Assembly: GCF_024054565.1 (NCBI RefSeq)
Contig: NZ_JAMXLR010000020.1
Location: forward strand, 62,001 to 126,000
Direction: 5' to 3'
Length of the DNA stretch: 64,000 nt
From: Aeoliella straminimaris
Lineage (GTDB): Bacteria; Planctomycetota; Planctomycetia; Pirellulales; Lacipirellulaceae
Positions 1-9,599 of the stretch are shown one piece after another. The notes under the pieces are model-generated. The model was not told the DNA's origin. It ran no database searches and saw nothing but the letters and a program-made list of their open reading frames with translations. The position numbers were made by a program, and so were the translations under genes. Within the stretch, counting starts at the first letter, position 1, and each line of letters starts with the position of its first letter.

Positions 1-1
1 C

Positions 2-238
2 AACGATTGGGTTAGTTGGGGTGCCGGCTTGCGGGCGGGGCAATATTTGATTCTCGGGGCCAAAGCTCGGGCGTTGCTGAATGGCCGCTCGCACGTGGCG
101 CCCGAAGACATTCGCGCCCTGGCCCACGCCACGCTCCGCCACCGCACGCTCATTGGTTATCGCGCCGAAGCCGAAGGGGTAACCGTCGACGATGTGATCG
201 ATCGCCTGCTCAAACACGTGGCCGTGCCCACCGAGTAG
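2..238 (+). CDS. MoxR-family AAA+ ATPase, C-terminal fragment
   Basis: Only the last 78 codons are inside the window; the gene begins upstream, so the TTG at 29 is not its start. The fragment has the MoxR lid signature: [18 protein letters not shown], then [18 protein letters not shown], then a C-terminal helix ending in [10 protein letters not shown]. MoxR ATPases act as chaperone-like factors for VWA-domain partners and are usually encoded directly before DUF58 and BatA/VWA genes. That order is present here, 55 bp upstream of the DUF58 gene. The Walker motifs are outside the window, so the ATPase itself is inferred from the lid and the context. Confidence 0.85.
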   Translation, partial: NDWVSWGAGLRAGQYLILGAKARALLNGRSHVAPEDIRALAHATLRHRTLIGYRAEAEGVTVDDVIDRLLKHVAVPTE

Positions 239-293
239 CGCGACGCCACCCGACGCCTCCCTCTCAAACTCCCCCCCCTGTTGCAGTCCCGCC

Positions 294-1283
294 ATGCCCG
301 CCGCACCGGACAATCGAACGACGCCCGCCTCCGGGCAGCCTGCCGGCGGCGCTCGCAGCGTCAGCTTCATGGATCCGCAAACGCTCATGCAGATCAAGAA
401 TCTGCAGATGCGGGCCAGGGTGATTGTCGAGGGGTTTTACTCGGGCATCCACCGCAGCCCGTACCATGGCTTCTCGGTGGAGTTCAGCGAGTACCGTCAG
501 TACGTACCGGGGGACGATGTGCGTTACGTCGATTGGCGGTTGTTCGCCCGCAGCGATCGCTACTATGTCAAGCGGTTTGAAGACGAGACGAACTTGCTGT
601 GCTACTTGCTGGTCGACACGAGTAAATCGATGGGCTTTGCATCGGGCGAGATCACGAAGCACGAGTACGCCCGCACGCTGGCCGCTACGATGGCGTACTT
701 CTTGTACCTGCAGCGCGATGCCGTAGGGCTGGCGGTCTTCGACGAGCAGATCAGCGAATACCTTCCGCCGCGACATCGCACAGGACACCTCCGCCACTTC
801 ATGGCCGCTTTGCAGCGCGAGCCGCAGGGTACCGGCACCAACCTGGCCGAACCGCTGGACCAGATTGCCAAGACCGTCAGCAAACGCGGCATGGTGATCT
901 TGATTTCCGACCTGCTGGCGCCGATCGAAGTGCTGTCCACGCAGTTGGGGTACCTTCGATCGCGAGGGCATGACGTGCTGGTGCTGCGCGTGATCGATCC
1001 CAGCGAGTCGACCTTCCCGTTCACCAATCCGCAAATGTTTCACGACATGGAGTCGGGCAAGCGGCTGTACATCGATCCCGAGGCGGCTCGCGAGCAGTAC
1101 CTCCAGGCGTTCAACAGCCACGCCGCGGCTTTAAAGAGCGTGTGCAGCGACCTGGGAGTGGAGTACGTGGTTTGCCCGACCGATCGACCGCTTGAACTGT
1201 CGTTGTTCGACCTGCTGCGGGCACGGATGCAGCAAGGTCGCGCCCCCTCGCACAACGACCGGACCGCCAGGAGGGTGTCTTGA
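294..1283 (+). CDS. DUF58 domain protein (VWA-like, MoxR partner)
   Basis: A 329-residue protein with the DUF58 signature at about residues 58-100 (YHGFSVEFSEYRQYVPGDD, then VRYVDWRLFARSDRYYVKRF). A VWA-type metal site follows (LLVDTSKSMG, DxSxS). DUF58 proteins are the usual partners of MoxR ATPases, but their biochemical role is poorly defined. The start at 294 is the first in-frame ATG; Met26 (369) is an alternative, since homologues often begin near the LDPxxL-like segment. The stop overlaps the next gene's TTG by 4 bp, so translation is probably coupled. No membrane helix is evident, which suggests a cytoplasmic protein. Confidence 0.9.
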   Translation: MPAAPDNRTTPASGQPAGGARSVSFMDPQTLMQIKNLQMRARVIVEGFYSGIHRSPYHGFSVEFSEYRQYVPGDDVRYVDWRLFARSDRYYVKRFEDETNLLCYLLVDTSKSMGFASGEITKHEYARTLAATMAYFLYLQRDAVGLAVFDEQISEYLPPRHRTGHLRHFMAALQREPQGTGTNLAEPLDQIAKTVSKRGMVILISDLLAPIEVLSTQLGYLRSRGHDVLVLRVIDPSESTFPFTNPQMFHDMESGKRLYIDPEAAREQYLQAFNSHAAALKSVCSDLGVEYVVCPTDRPLELSLFDLLRARMQQGRAPSHNDRTARRVS

Positions 1284-3394
1284 GCGTACTCGCACCACTC
1301 TACTTGCTGGGCCTGGCGGCCATATCGCTGCCACTGGTGTTTCACCTGATCCGCCGCACGCCCCGCGGCGAGATGCTGTTCAGTTCGTTGATGTTCTTGC
1401 AGCCCTCGCCGCCGAGGGTTACCAAGCGAAGTCGCATCGACAACCTATTGCTGCTCTTGTTGCGTGCCTTGGCCATTACGTTGCTGGCCATTGCCTTCGC
1501 GCGGCCACTGTTTCGTCAGGCCGCCCTGGTGCAGCCCGACGACGTGGGGCGCCAGCGCGTTGCGGTGCTGGTGGATACCAGCGCCAGCATGCGCCGCGGC
1601 AACCTGTGGCAACAAGCCGTCGCGGCCGTGGACGACACTCTGGCCGAGTATCGCCCGCAAGATCGCTTCGCCGTGTATGCCTTCGACGAAACGCTGCGGC
1701 CGGTCGCCAGCCACCACGATCTGGCGGGGCTGGAAGCTTCGCGGCGCCGCCCGGCGGTCAATGGAATGCTGAAACAAATGCAGCCGACCTGGGCGGGCAC
1801 CCACCTGGGGCAGGCGCTGGCCGATGCCCTGGCGTCGCTGGAAGACATGCACGATACCGATGGTGAAGAGGTTGCCGCCCCCCGACGAATTGTGCTGATC
1901 ACCGATCTGCAGTCTGGCAGCCGGCTCGATGCCTTGGCCGCTTACGAGTGGCCCGAAGATGCGTCGCTGGAGTTGATACCGCTGACGCTGGATGAACCGA
2001 CCAACGCGGGATTGGAGCTGCTCGGCCAGCAGGCCACGGCCACCACCATCGAGCAAGCCCGCGACCAACGACTTCGCGTGCGAGTCACCAACGCCGCAGG
2101 CTCGAAACTGGAAGACTATCGACTCCGCTGGCAAACCCCGGACGGCGATTCGCTGGGCAATCCGATCGATGTGCATGCGCCGCCCGGCGAGAGCCGCGTG
2201 GTTCGCATTTCACCCCCCAAGGCCTCGGGCCCGAACCCGCAGCTTGTGCTGACCGGCGACGCCTTCGACTTCGACAATACGGTTTACTACCTGCCACCGT
2301 CGCGCGACCAGGTGCGGGTGGTCTGCTTGGGCGAGGACGATCCCACCGACGCCGATGCCATGGCGTACTACCTGGACCGGGCCATTCAGAGCGACGCTTC
2401 GCGCACGGCCGAAGTGGTTCACGTAAAGCCGGGCGCCCAGGCCGTGATCGACAGCGACCCCCCGCACTTGGTGGTGGTGACCGCGCCCCCTTCGCAGTCG
2501 CAGATAGCGGAGCTGCGCCAATTTGCCCAGCGGGGCGGGCTGCTGTTGTACGTGGTGACGGGCGACGAAGACGCGGAGCCTCTGGCCACGTTGCTCGACC
2601 AGGACCAGGTGGAAGTGACCAGCGTCGACCCCGACGACTACGCCATGCTGGGCGAGATCGACTTCGACCACCCATTGTTCGCCGCCATGGCGGGGCCGCA
2701 GTTCAACAACTTCACGCAGATCCTGTTCTGGAAGTATCGCCAGTTAGACGAAGCAGCGCTGGACGAAGCGAAGGTGATCGCCCGATTCGACTCCGGGGCG
2801 CCGGCCATCTTGCAGCGAAGCACCGGCACTGGCGAGCTATTGGTCATGACCGCCGGCTGGAACCCGGGAGATAGTCAATTAGCGCGGTCGTGGAAGTTCC
2901 CGCTGATGATTTCGTCGTTGATCGAAAGTCATCGTCGGGATACCACCTTCAGTCCCAGCTATCAAGTGAACCAGCGGGTGCCGTTGCCGCAGGGCATCGA
3001 GCTGCCGGCCAATCCGGTGGTGACCAAGCCCAACGGCGACGAAATCCCCCTTGCCGGCGACGATACGGTTATTCAGGGGGTCGACACCCCGGGTGTCTAT
3101 CGGCTGGCAACCGTGGATGGTTCGGAGGAATTTGCAGTGCACCTCGACTCGACCGAAAGCGATACAGCACCGCTCCCCCAGGAGGCATTGGAGCAGGCCG
3201 GTGTGCGGCTGTCGGCCGAATTTGACGTTGCAGCGGAAACGGCGAAGATGCAACAGACGCGTGACGTGGAACTGGAAAGCCGCCAGAAGATATGGAAGTG
3301 GTTGGTGGCGCTGGCGATCGTGACGCTGATTGTCGAGTCGTTGCTGGCCGGTTGGCTCTCCCGCCCCGCCGAACAGCCACTGGCCGCGACATGA
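1280..3394 (+). CDS. BatA-like membrane protein with VWA domain
   Basis: A 704-residue protein. Residues 1-75 form the BatA (aerotolerance N-terminal) domain: one helix (LYLLGLAAISLPLVFHLI), a basic segment, then a second helix rich in Leu. A VWA domain follows from about residue 94, with an intact MIDAS motif (VAVLVDTSASM). The middle part is an extended beta-rich periplasmic region, and the protein closes with a helix near 675-697. The start is a TTG overlapping the DUF58 stop by 4 bp. Bat proteins are linked to stress tolerance and envelope integrity in other phyla; the function in planctomycetes is not established. Confidence 0.85.
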   Translation: MSVLAPLYLLGLAAISLPLVFHLIRRTPRGEMLFSSLMFLQPSPPRVTKRSRIDNLLLLLLRALAITLLAIAFARPLFRQAALVQPDDVGRQRVAVLVDTSASMRRGNLWQQAVAAVDDTLAEYRPQDRFAVYAFDETLRPVASHHDLAGLEASRRRPAVNGMLKQMQPTWAGTHLGQALADALASLEDMHDTDGEEVAAPRRIVLITDLQSGSRLDALAAYEWPEDASLELIPLTLDEPTNAGLELLGQQATATTIEQARDQRLRVRVTNAAGSKLEDYRLRWQTPDGDSLGNPIDVHAPPGESRVVRISPPKASGPNPQLVLTGDAFDFDNTVYYLPPSRDQVRVVCLGEDDPTDADAMAYYLDRAIQSDASRTAEVVHVKPGAQAVIDSDPPHLVVVTAPPSQSQIAELRQFAQRGGLLLYVVTGDEDAEPLATLLDQDQVEVTSVDPDDYAMLGEIDFDHPLFAAMAGPQFNNFTQILFWKYRQLDEAALDEAKVIARFDSGAPAILQRSTGTGELLVMTAGWNPGDSQLARSWKFPLMISSLIESHRRDTTFSPSYQVNQRVPLPQGIELPANPVVTKPNGDEIPLAGDDTVIQGVDTPGVYRLATVDGSEEFAVHLDSTESDTAPLPQEALEQAGVRLSAEFDVAAETAKMQQTRDVELESRQKIWKWLVALAIVTLIVESLLAGWLSRPAEQPLAAT

Positions 3395-3425
3395 AATTAA
3401 ACTCAAGGTACGTCAGGAACCACTG

Positions 3426-6400
3426 ATGATCCAGGAACTCCACAGAATGCTCCGAGCGGTTCGCTCGCGGATGCAGATCGTGCGGCAGCGATGGGCACTC
3501 GCGCTATGCTGGCTTCTGTGGGCTGCCGTAGCCGGTTTGCTGTGGGCCAATGTGTGGTATCTCGACTTTACCAGTCAGCAACTGGCCCTGGCGATTGCCG
3601 GTGCGGCGATGTTGACGGCCGTGGTGTGCCGGATTCTGGTACTGCGAAGCATACGCGACCCCCATTGGATTGCGCGACACATCGAAGCAAAACACCCGGA
3701 GCTTGGCGCCGGATTGCTGGCCGCGTTGGAGCAGGCCCCCTCGCCTCAGCTTCGCAAGCTGGGATACCTGCAATCGTCGGTGGTACGCGAAGCGGTCAGG
3801 CATGGCCGCAAACACAACTGGAACCGCGCTGTCTCGACCGCGCAGCTTGCATTCTCGCAGATCGCGCAGTTGGTCGCGTTTGCCGCGCTGGTAGCCGCCT
3901 GCACGATGCTGTTCCATCGAGGCGAAGCCGTCGCCCGGTCGAGCAGCCCGCCGACCGAGTTGCCGACACCGACCAAGCGGCTCGACTTCGACGTGCTGGT
4001 CCAGCCTGGCGAGACCGAGATCGAACGCGGGACGACACTGCTGGTCGTCGCCGAGTTCGGACGCGATGTGCCCTCCGAAGCAACGCTGCTGGTCGAACCG
4101 GCAGCGGCCACCGAAGGCGAAAGCATCGGCACTCGTCCCATGACCCGAAGCTTTGAGGACCCGAAGTTTGTCGGCCGCGTGGCATCGGTCGACAGCGACC
4201 TGGTTTACTCGGTGAAGTATGCCGGCCGCCAGACCGATCGATACCCCGTTACGGTGTTCGACTATCCCAAGCTGCAGCGGGCCGACGCCCAGCTTACGTA
4301 TCCCGAGTACACGTCGCTCGAACCGAAGCACATCGACGATGTCCGCCACGTGACGGCCGTTGAAGGAACCGAACTGACGTTTCGCTGCCGCTTGAACAAA
4401 GAAGTGGCCCGCGCGTTGTTTGTCGACCGGAACGGCGAGGAGTTGCCGCTGGTTCGTACCGAGGACGAGGCGCCGGTGTACGCCGTGACGCTGACGCTCG
4501 ACAAGTCCCGCCGATTCAAACTGCTGCTGACCGACGAGAAGGATCGGCAGAACAAGCTGCCTCCGGAGTTCGTGGTGAAAGTCACTCCGAACCGGCCAGC
4601 CGAACTCAAAATTGCCCTACCCGCCAAAGATGTCCGCGTCTCGCCGATCGAAGAGCTCACTATCTCGGGCGAGGCGTCCGACGATTTTGGGTTGCTCCGC
4701 GCCGGCATCAGCTATGCGATCGGCAGTAACCCGCCGCAAGAAGTGGTGCTGCAGGACAGCACCGCGGCCGAGGCCGTGGCCAAGCAAGCGGAAGTTGCCC
4801 ACCTGGTTGCCTTCGAGGCCCTCGATGCCGAGCCCGATCAGCTGTTGTCGTACTACCTGTGGGCCGAAGACATCGGGCCGGACGGCCAGGTGCGGCAGAC
4901 CATGAGCGACATGTATTTCGCCGAGGTGCGTCATTTCGAAGAGATCTTCCGCCAGGGCGACCAACCAACGCAGCAACAACAACGCGAGGCCCAGCAACAA
5001 AATCAACAACAGGGGCAAGGCACCTCGCAGCAGTCGGAGGAACTTGCCGAACTGCAAAAGCAGATCATTAACGCGACCTGGGCGCTCATTCGCCGCGAAA
5101 CCGCCACGGAGCCCAGTGCGTCGTTTGCGGACGATGTCGGCGTGCTCGTCGAGTCGCAACAGCAGGCGCTCGGGCAACTGGATGAACTGACCGAGCAGCT
5201 TACCGATCAGGAGTCGCTCGCGCACGCCGCGGCTGCCAACGAACAGATGCAGGAGGCCCTGAAGCGGCTCGCCGAGGCGGACGGCACCGACGGACTGCGA
5301 ACCGCCCTGTCGGCCGAGCAAGGCGCCTACCAGGCGTTGTTGAAGCTCCGCGCTCGCGAGTTCAACGTCGTGCAGGGGAACCCTCAGCAGCAACAGGGGG
5401 CCCAGTCGAGCAGTGCTTCGGGGCAAAACAGCCGTGCCCAGCAACAGCTCAATCAGCTCGAGCTATCGGCCGAAGAAAATCGCTACGAGACGCAAAGCCG
5501 CGCCCAAGATCAACGCGAGCAGGCTCAGGGCGGAAGCGAACAGGCGCAGCAGGTGCTGGACCGCCTTCGCGAACTGGCCCGCCGCCAGGAAGATCTGAAT
5601 CAGCGGGTGCGACAATTGCAGTCGGAACTGCAAGCCGCCCAGTCCGAAGAGGAGCGGGAAGAGATTGAGCGAGAGCTCAAGCGGTTGCGGGAGCAGCAGC
5701 AGGAAATTCTGCGCGACACCGACCAACTGCAATCCGACATGAGCAACTCCGAAGCCTCGTCCGAGACCGAGGAAGCACAGCAGCAACTCGAACAGACCCG
5801 CGAACGGATTCAACAGGCGTCCGAAGCGCTCGAACAGGGCCGGATGTCGGACGCCGTGACCGAAGGCACTCGCGCCGAACGCGACCTGAACGAGCTGCGC
5901 GATGAGTTCCGCCGGCGGACGGCCGACGACTTTAGCGAAGAGATGCGCCAGCTCAGCGACTCCGCCCGTCAGCTCGACGAGCGGCAACGCGAGCTGACCG
6001 AGAACCTCTCGCAGCAACAGGAACAACAGAACCGCTCGCTCCGCGACGGCGGCGCGCGGCAGGAGGTCATGGATGGACTGGCCCAGCAGCGGCGCGAGTA
6101 CGAAGACCTGATCGAGCGCATTCAAGAGACGGTCCGCGAAGCCGAGGAGCCCGAGCCGCTGCTCGCCCGGGAACTTTACGAAGCCGTGCAGCAGGCCAAC
6201 GACGTACCCGTGCCCGAGGCGCTCGACGTCGCCGAGCAACTACTCGAGGTGGGCGTGGTGAGCGATGCCACCGAAACCATGCGGGCGGCTGGCAACAGTA
6301 TCCGCCAGCTTCGCGAAGGAGTGGATAGCGCCGCCGAAAGCGTACTGGGCGACGACACCGAGGCGCTCCGCCGCGCCGAACGTGAACTGGAGGATTTGTC

Positions 6401-7268
6401 AGAGCAACTGAATCGCGAGATCCGCGAGGCCCGGGGTGAGGACGCCCCGTCCGATCAGCAACGCTCGGCTCAGCCCGGTGAAACACAAGGCGAGCCACCA
6501 GCGCAGGACGGCCAACAGCAGGGTCGCCAACCAGCGGAAGGCCAGCAATCGCAAGGCCAACAAACCTCCGAACAGCAGGGCCAGAATCGCGGTGGCCAAC
6601 CTGGCGACCAACAACCACGCGACGACCAGCAACCGAACGAAGACCAACAACAGAGCGGAGGCCAACAACAAGGTGGAGGCCAACAGCAAGCGGGCGATCG
6701 ACAGCCACAGGGCGAGCCCTCCGCCGGTCAACAGCCGCAACAGGGTGGCGAGCAATCGACCCAGCCAACTCCGGGTGACCAGCCATCCGACCAACAGCAG
6801 CCACAGGGCCCCGGCGGCCAGCCCAGCGGGCAGCAGCCGCCCAACAACCAGGACAACCAGCGCGGCGGTGGCGGCGGCTTGTTATCCGATTTGACCGATT
6901 GGCTCGACGCCTCGCGGGAAGATGCTGGTGGCCCGATCACGGGCGATAACTTCCGCGAGTGGAGTGACCGCATGCGCAACGTGGAGGATCTGTTGGAAGA
7001 CCGGGATCTCCGTGCCGAGGTGGCCCGTATTCGCGACCGCGCCGAAGCCGCACGGGCCGACTACACACGGAATTCCAAGGAGCCGGACTGGGATCGCCTG
7101 ATCGACGCGGTTGCCGAGCCGCTGGCCGAAATCCGCCAACGAGTGCGCGAAGAACGCCGCCGGCAGGAGTCGCCCGATTCGCTGGTTCCCATCGACCGCG
7201 ACCCGGTACCGGTGGAGTATGCCGATACCGTCGAGAAGTACTATCAACGATTGGGGAGTGGCGAATGA
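3426..7268 (+). CDS. Very large membrane protein, DUF4175-like, coiled coil plus Gln-rich tract
   Basis: A 1280-residue protein starting at ATG 3426; the open frame extends 96 bp upstream into the previous gene, but that part reads as unrelated sequence. Two membrane helices lie at about residues 20-42 and 47-68 and a third hydrophobic segment near 140-160. Then comes a beta-rich extracytoplasmic region to about 500. Residues 520-1000 are a charged Glu/Gln/Arg coiled coil. About 1005-1150 is a low-complexity tract of Gln, Gly, Pro and Ser. An acidic/basic helical tail closes the protein. The layout resembles DUF4175-type proteins of MoxR operons. It may be a structural or tethering component of the complex, which is inference. 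The stop overlaps the next ATG by 4 bp. Confidence 0.8.
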   Translation: MIQELHRMLRAVRSRMQIVRQRWALALCWLLWAAVAGLLWANVWYLDFTSQQLALAIAGAAMLTAVVCRILVLRSIRDPHWIARHIEAKHPELGAGLLAALEQAPSPQLRKLGYLQSSVVREAVRHGRKHNWNRAVSTAQLAFSQIAQLVAFAALVAACTMLFHRGEAVARSSSPPTELPTPTKRLDFDVLVQPGETEIERGTTLLVVAEFGRDVPSEATLLVEPAAATEGESIGTRPMTRSFEDPKFVGRVASVDSDLVYSVKYAGRQTDRYPVTVFDYPKLQRADAQLTYPEYTSLEPKHIDDVRHVTAVEGTELTFRCRLNKEVARALFVDRNGEELPLVRTEDEAPVYAVTLTLDKSRRFKLLLTDEKDRQNKLPPEFVVKVTPNRPAELKIALPAKDVRVSPIEELTISGEASDDFGLLRAGISYAIGSNPPQEVVLQDSTAAEAVAKQAEVAHLVAFEALDAEPDQLLSYYLWAEDIGPDGQVRQTMSDMYFAEVRHFEEIFRQGDQPTQQQQREAQQQNQQQGQGTSQQSEELAELQKQIINATWALIRRETATEPSASFADDVGVLVESQQQALGQLDELTEQLTDQESLAHAAAANEQMQEALKRLAEADGTDGLRTALSAEQGAYQALLKLRAREFNVVQGNPQQQQGAQSSSASGQNSRAQQQLNQLELSAEENRYETQSRAQDQREQAQGGSEQAQQVLDRLRELARRQEDLNQRVRQLQSELQAAQSEEEREEIERELKRLREQQQEILRDTDQLQSDMSNSEASSETEEAQQQLEQTRERIQQASEALEQGRMSDAVTEGTRAERDLNELRDEFRRRTADDFSEEMRQLSDSARQLDERQRELTENLSQQQEQQNRSLRDGGARQEVMDGLAQQRREYEDLIERIQETVREAEEPEPLLARELYEAVQQANDVPVPEALDVAEQLLEVGVVSDATETMRAAGNSIRQLREGVDSAAESVLGDDTEALRRAERELEDLSEQLNREIREARGEDAPSDQQRSAQPGETQGEPPAQDGQQQGRQPAEGQQSQGQQTSEQQGQNRGGQPGDQQPRDDQQPNEDQQQSGGQQQGGGQQQAGDRQPQGEPSAGQQPQQGGEQSTQPTPGDQPSDQQQPQGPGGQPSGQQPPNNQDNQRGGGGGLLSDLTDWLDASREDAGGPITGDNFREWSDRMRNVEDLLEDRDLRAEVARIRDRAEAARADYTRNSKEPDWDRLIDAVAEPLAEIRQRVREERRRQESPDSLVPIDRDPVPVEYADTVEKYYQRLGSGE

Positions 7269-9598
7269 CCGAATGGGGTCTATGGGGCGCTCCCGAATGG
7301 GCTGGTCCAGCGCTCGCGTTGTTCGCGGTTGGCTTGGCAGCATTGCTGTGGAGCTACTGGCGTGCGCCAGCGTCGCGCGGCTGGAGTACGGTTGGGGCCG
7401 TACTGAAAGTCGTCGGACTGGCCGCCCTAGCGCTCTGTTTGGTCGAACCGCTCACCAGCGGCGTCCGCCCCCGCCCCGGCGCCAATATGTTCGCAGTGGC
7501 CGTCGACAACAGTCAGAGCATGCAGATCCGCGACACGCGGGGTGGCCAGACGCGGGGCGAGAAGCTGCAGCAGATGTTGCTGGCCGAAACACGTTGGCAG
7601 ACGCAACTCGACCGGAACTTCGACTTGCGGAGGTTTGCGTTCGACCGCCGCATGCAGGACGTTAAGGATTTTGCCACCCTCGACTTCGCCGGCGAGGCCA
7701 CCGGAATCGTTTCGGCGATCAGCGAGCTCGAACGGCGATTCCGTGGACTACCGATCGGCGGAGTGTTGCTGCTGACCGACGGCAACGCCACGGACATGAA
7801 TTACGACCTGCTCGACTGGGCGGGAATTCCACCGATCTTCCCGGTGCTGATTGGTACGGACGACGTCCTGCCGGACGTAAGCGTCGAGCGGATCTCGGTG
7901 CGGCAGACCAACTTCGAGACGGCCCCCGTCACGATTCATGCCGACATTCGCTCGATCGGCGCCGGCGATCGAGAGGTCGAAGTCACCCTGTACGACGAAA
8001 AGTCGCAAGAGCTCGAGTCGCAAACCGTTCAGGTGCCTGCCGAGTCGGAAGTGGCCACCGCACGGTTTCAGGTTCGGCCTGAGCACGCCGGCGTCAACGT
8101 GTTTCGAGTCACCGCGGCGGGCGGCACGGAAGAAGCCGTCGAGGCCAACAACACGCGGGGCGTGGTGGTCGACAACGGCAAAGGACCCTTCCGGGTGCTC
8201 TACGTGTCGGGCCGACCAAACTGGGATTTCAAGTTCCTTCGCCGAGCCCTGGCCGACGACGACCAGTTGGAGCTGGTGGGGCTGATACGCATCGCCACCC
8301 GCGAACCCAAGTTTACTTTCCGCCGCCGAGGCGAAGGTTCGGGCAATCAACTCTTCGAGGGCTTCAACCGCGACGACGAAGACACCGCCGAACGCTACGA
8401 CGAACCGGTGCTGACTCGACTCGGCACCGAAGATGAAGAAGAACTCCGCGACGGCTTTCCTCAGTCGGCGGACGAACTGTACAAGTACGACGCCATTGTG
8501 CTGGACGACGTGGAGGCCGAGTTCTTTTCGCAGGACCAGCTCGCCTTAATCGAGGGCTTTGTCAGTCGCCGTGGTGGTGGCCTGTTGATGGCCGGAGGCG
8601 TCGAATCGTTTGCCGAGGGGGGATATCGCCTCACGCCGGTTGGCGACTTGCTGCCGGTTTACCTGGATAGCGATCCAGCAGACCAGCTCGCTGCGAGCGA
8701 CTCCGAACTTCGTCTGGTGCTGACACGCGAAGGTTGGCTGCAGGACTGGGTCCGCCTGCGTAAGAGCGAGAACGAGGAACAACAGCGGCTGGCCAGCATG
8801 CCCGACTTCCAGGCCATGAATGCGGTTGGCAATCTGAAGCCAGGCGCCATGGAGCTGGCGCAAGTGGCCAACCCCAGCGGAACGACCTACCCGGCACTCG
8901 TTGCTCAGCGGTTCGGCCGTGGCCGCTCCGCGGCGCTGTTGATCGCCGACAGTTGGCGGTGGGGGCTGCGGCGGGGCGAGGTGGCCAACGACGACCTCGA
9001 AAAGTCCTGGCGGCAGACCATCCGCTGGCTGGTGGCCGATGTTCCCCGTCGGGTGGAAGTCGAAACCCACGCAGCGGTCGACAGTCAGACAACCGCCAAT
9101 GCCAGGACGCTGAAGATTCGCGTGCACGATGCCGAGTACTTGCCGCTGGAGAACGCCAGCTTGAAGATCACCGTGCGGGGGCCTGATAGCAAGCAGGTGG
9201 AGATCGCCGCCGAAGCGGACGACAGCGAAGCGGGGCTGTACGTGGCCCACCATCATTCGCGAACCCCCGGACCTCACCGGGTGCAGGTGACCGCCCTCGC
9301 GCCGGACGGCTCGCCCGTTGGCGAGTGCGAGACAGGTTGGGTGGCCGAACCACTGGCCGACGAGTTCCGCCAGTTACGGGTGAATCGTACGCTGCTCGAC
9401 GAAATTGCCTCTCAGACCGGGGGCCAGGTGCTGGAGCTAGGTGAACTGAATACGTTCGTCTCTGGGCTCGATCGCCGCGAGATGCCCGTCACGGAAACGT
9501 GGATCAATCCGCTATGGCACCATCCGGCGTTCTTCACCTTCGCCATCGCGTGCCTGATTGGCGAATGGGGTCTGCGGCGATGGAAGGGACTGGCGTAG
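7265..9598 (+). CDS. VWA and glutamine-amidotransferase-like membrane protein
   Basis: A 777-residue protein with two N-terminal helices (about 15-32 and 42-62). A VWA domain follows with an intact MIDAS (FAVAVDNSQSM, about 77-87) and LLLTDGNATD. A CARDB/Ig-like segment comes next, then a class I glutamine-amidotransferase-like fold (VLYVSGRPNWDFKFLRRAL; RRGGGLLMAGGVESF) that appears to lack a catalytic Cys. A C-terminal helix lies near 752-773. The ATG overlaps the stop of the preceding gene by 4 bp. With the BatA protein it gives the operon two membrane VWA proteins facing the periplasm, the usual arrangement in planctomycete MoxR operons. Confidence 0.83.
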   Translation: MTEWGLWGAPEWAGPALALFAVGLAALLWSYWRAPASRGWSTVGAVLKVVGLAALALCLVEPLTSGVRPRPGANMFAVAVDNSQSMQIRDTRGGQTRGEKLQQMLLAETRWQTQLDRNFDLRRFAFDRRMQDVKDFATLDFAGEATGIVSAISELERRFRGLPIGGVLLLTDGNATDMNYDLLDWAGIPPIFPVLIGTDDVLPDVSVERISVRQTNFETAPVTIHADIRSIGAGDREVEVTLYDEKSQELESQTVQVPAESEVATARFQVRPEHAGVNVFRVTAAGGTEEAVEANNTRGVVVDNGKGPFRVLYVSGRPNWDFKFLRRALADDDQLELVGLIRIATREPKFTFRRRGEGSGNQLFEGFNRDDEDTAERYDEPVLTRLGTEDEEELRDGFPQSADELYKYDAIVLDDVEAEFFSQDQLALIEGFVSRRGGGLLMAGGVESFAEGGYRLTPVGDLLPVYLDSDPADQLAASDSELRLVLTREGWLQDWVRLRKSENEEQQRLASMPDFQAMNAVGNLKPGAMELAQVANPSGTTYPALVAQRFGRGRSAALLIADSWRWGLRRGEVANDDLEKSWRQTIRWLVADVPRRVEVETHAAVDSQTTANARTLKIRVHDAEYLPLENASLKITVRGPDSKQVEIAAEADDSEAGLYVAHHHSRTPGPHRVQVTALAPDGSPVGECETGWVAEPLADEFRQLRVNRTLLDEIASQTGGQVLELGELNTFVSGLDRREMPVTETWINPLWHHPAFFTFAIACLIGEWGLRRWKGLA

Positions 9599-9599
9599 C

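Noticed and set aside
6440..6880. Possible tandem DNA repeat or CRISPR-like array
   Set aside because: The repetition comes from Gln/Gly codons of the low-complexity tract of a large protein; units are irregular and in frame.
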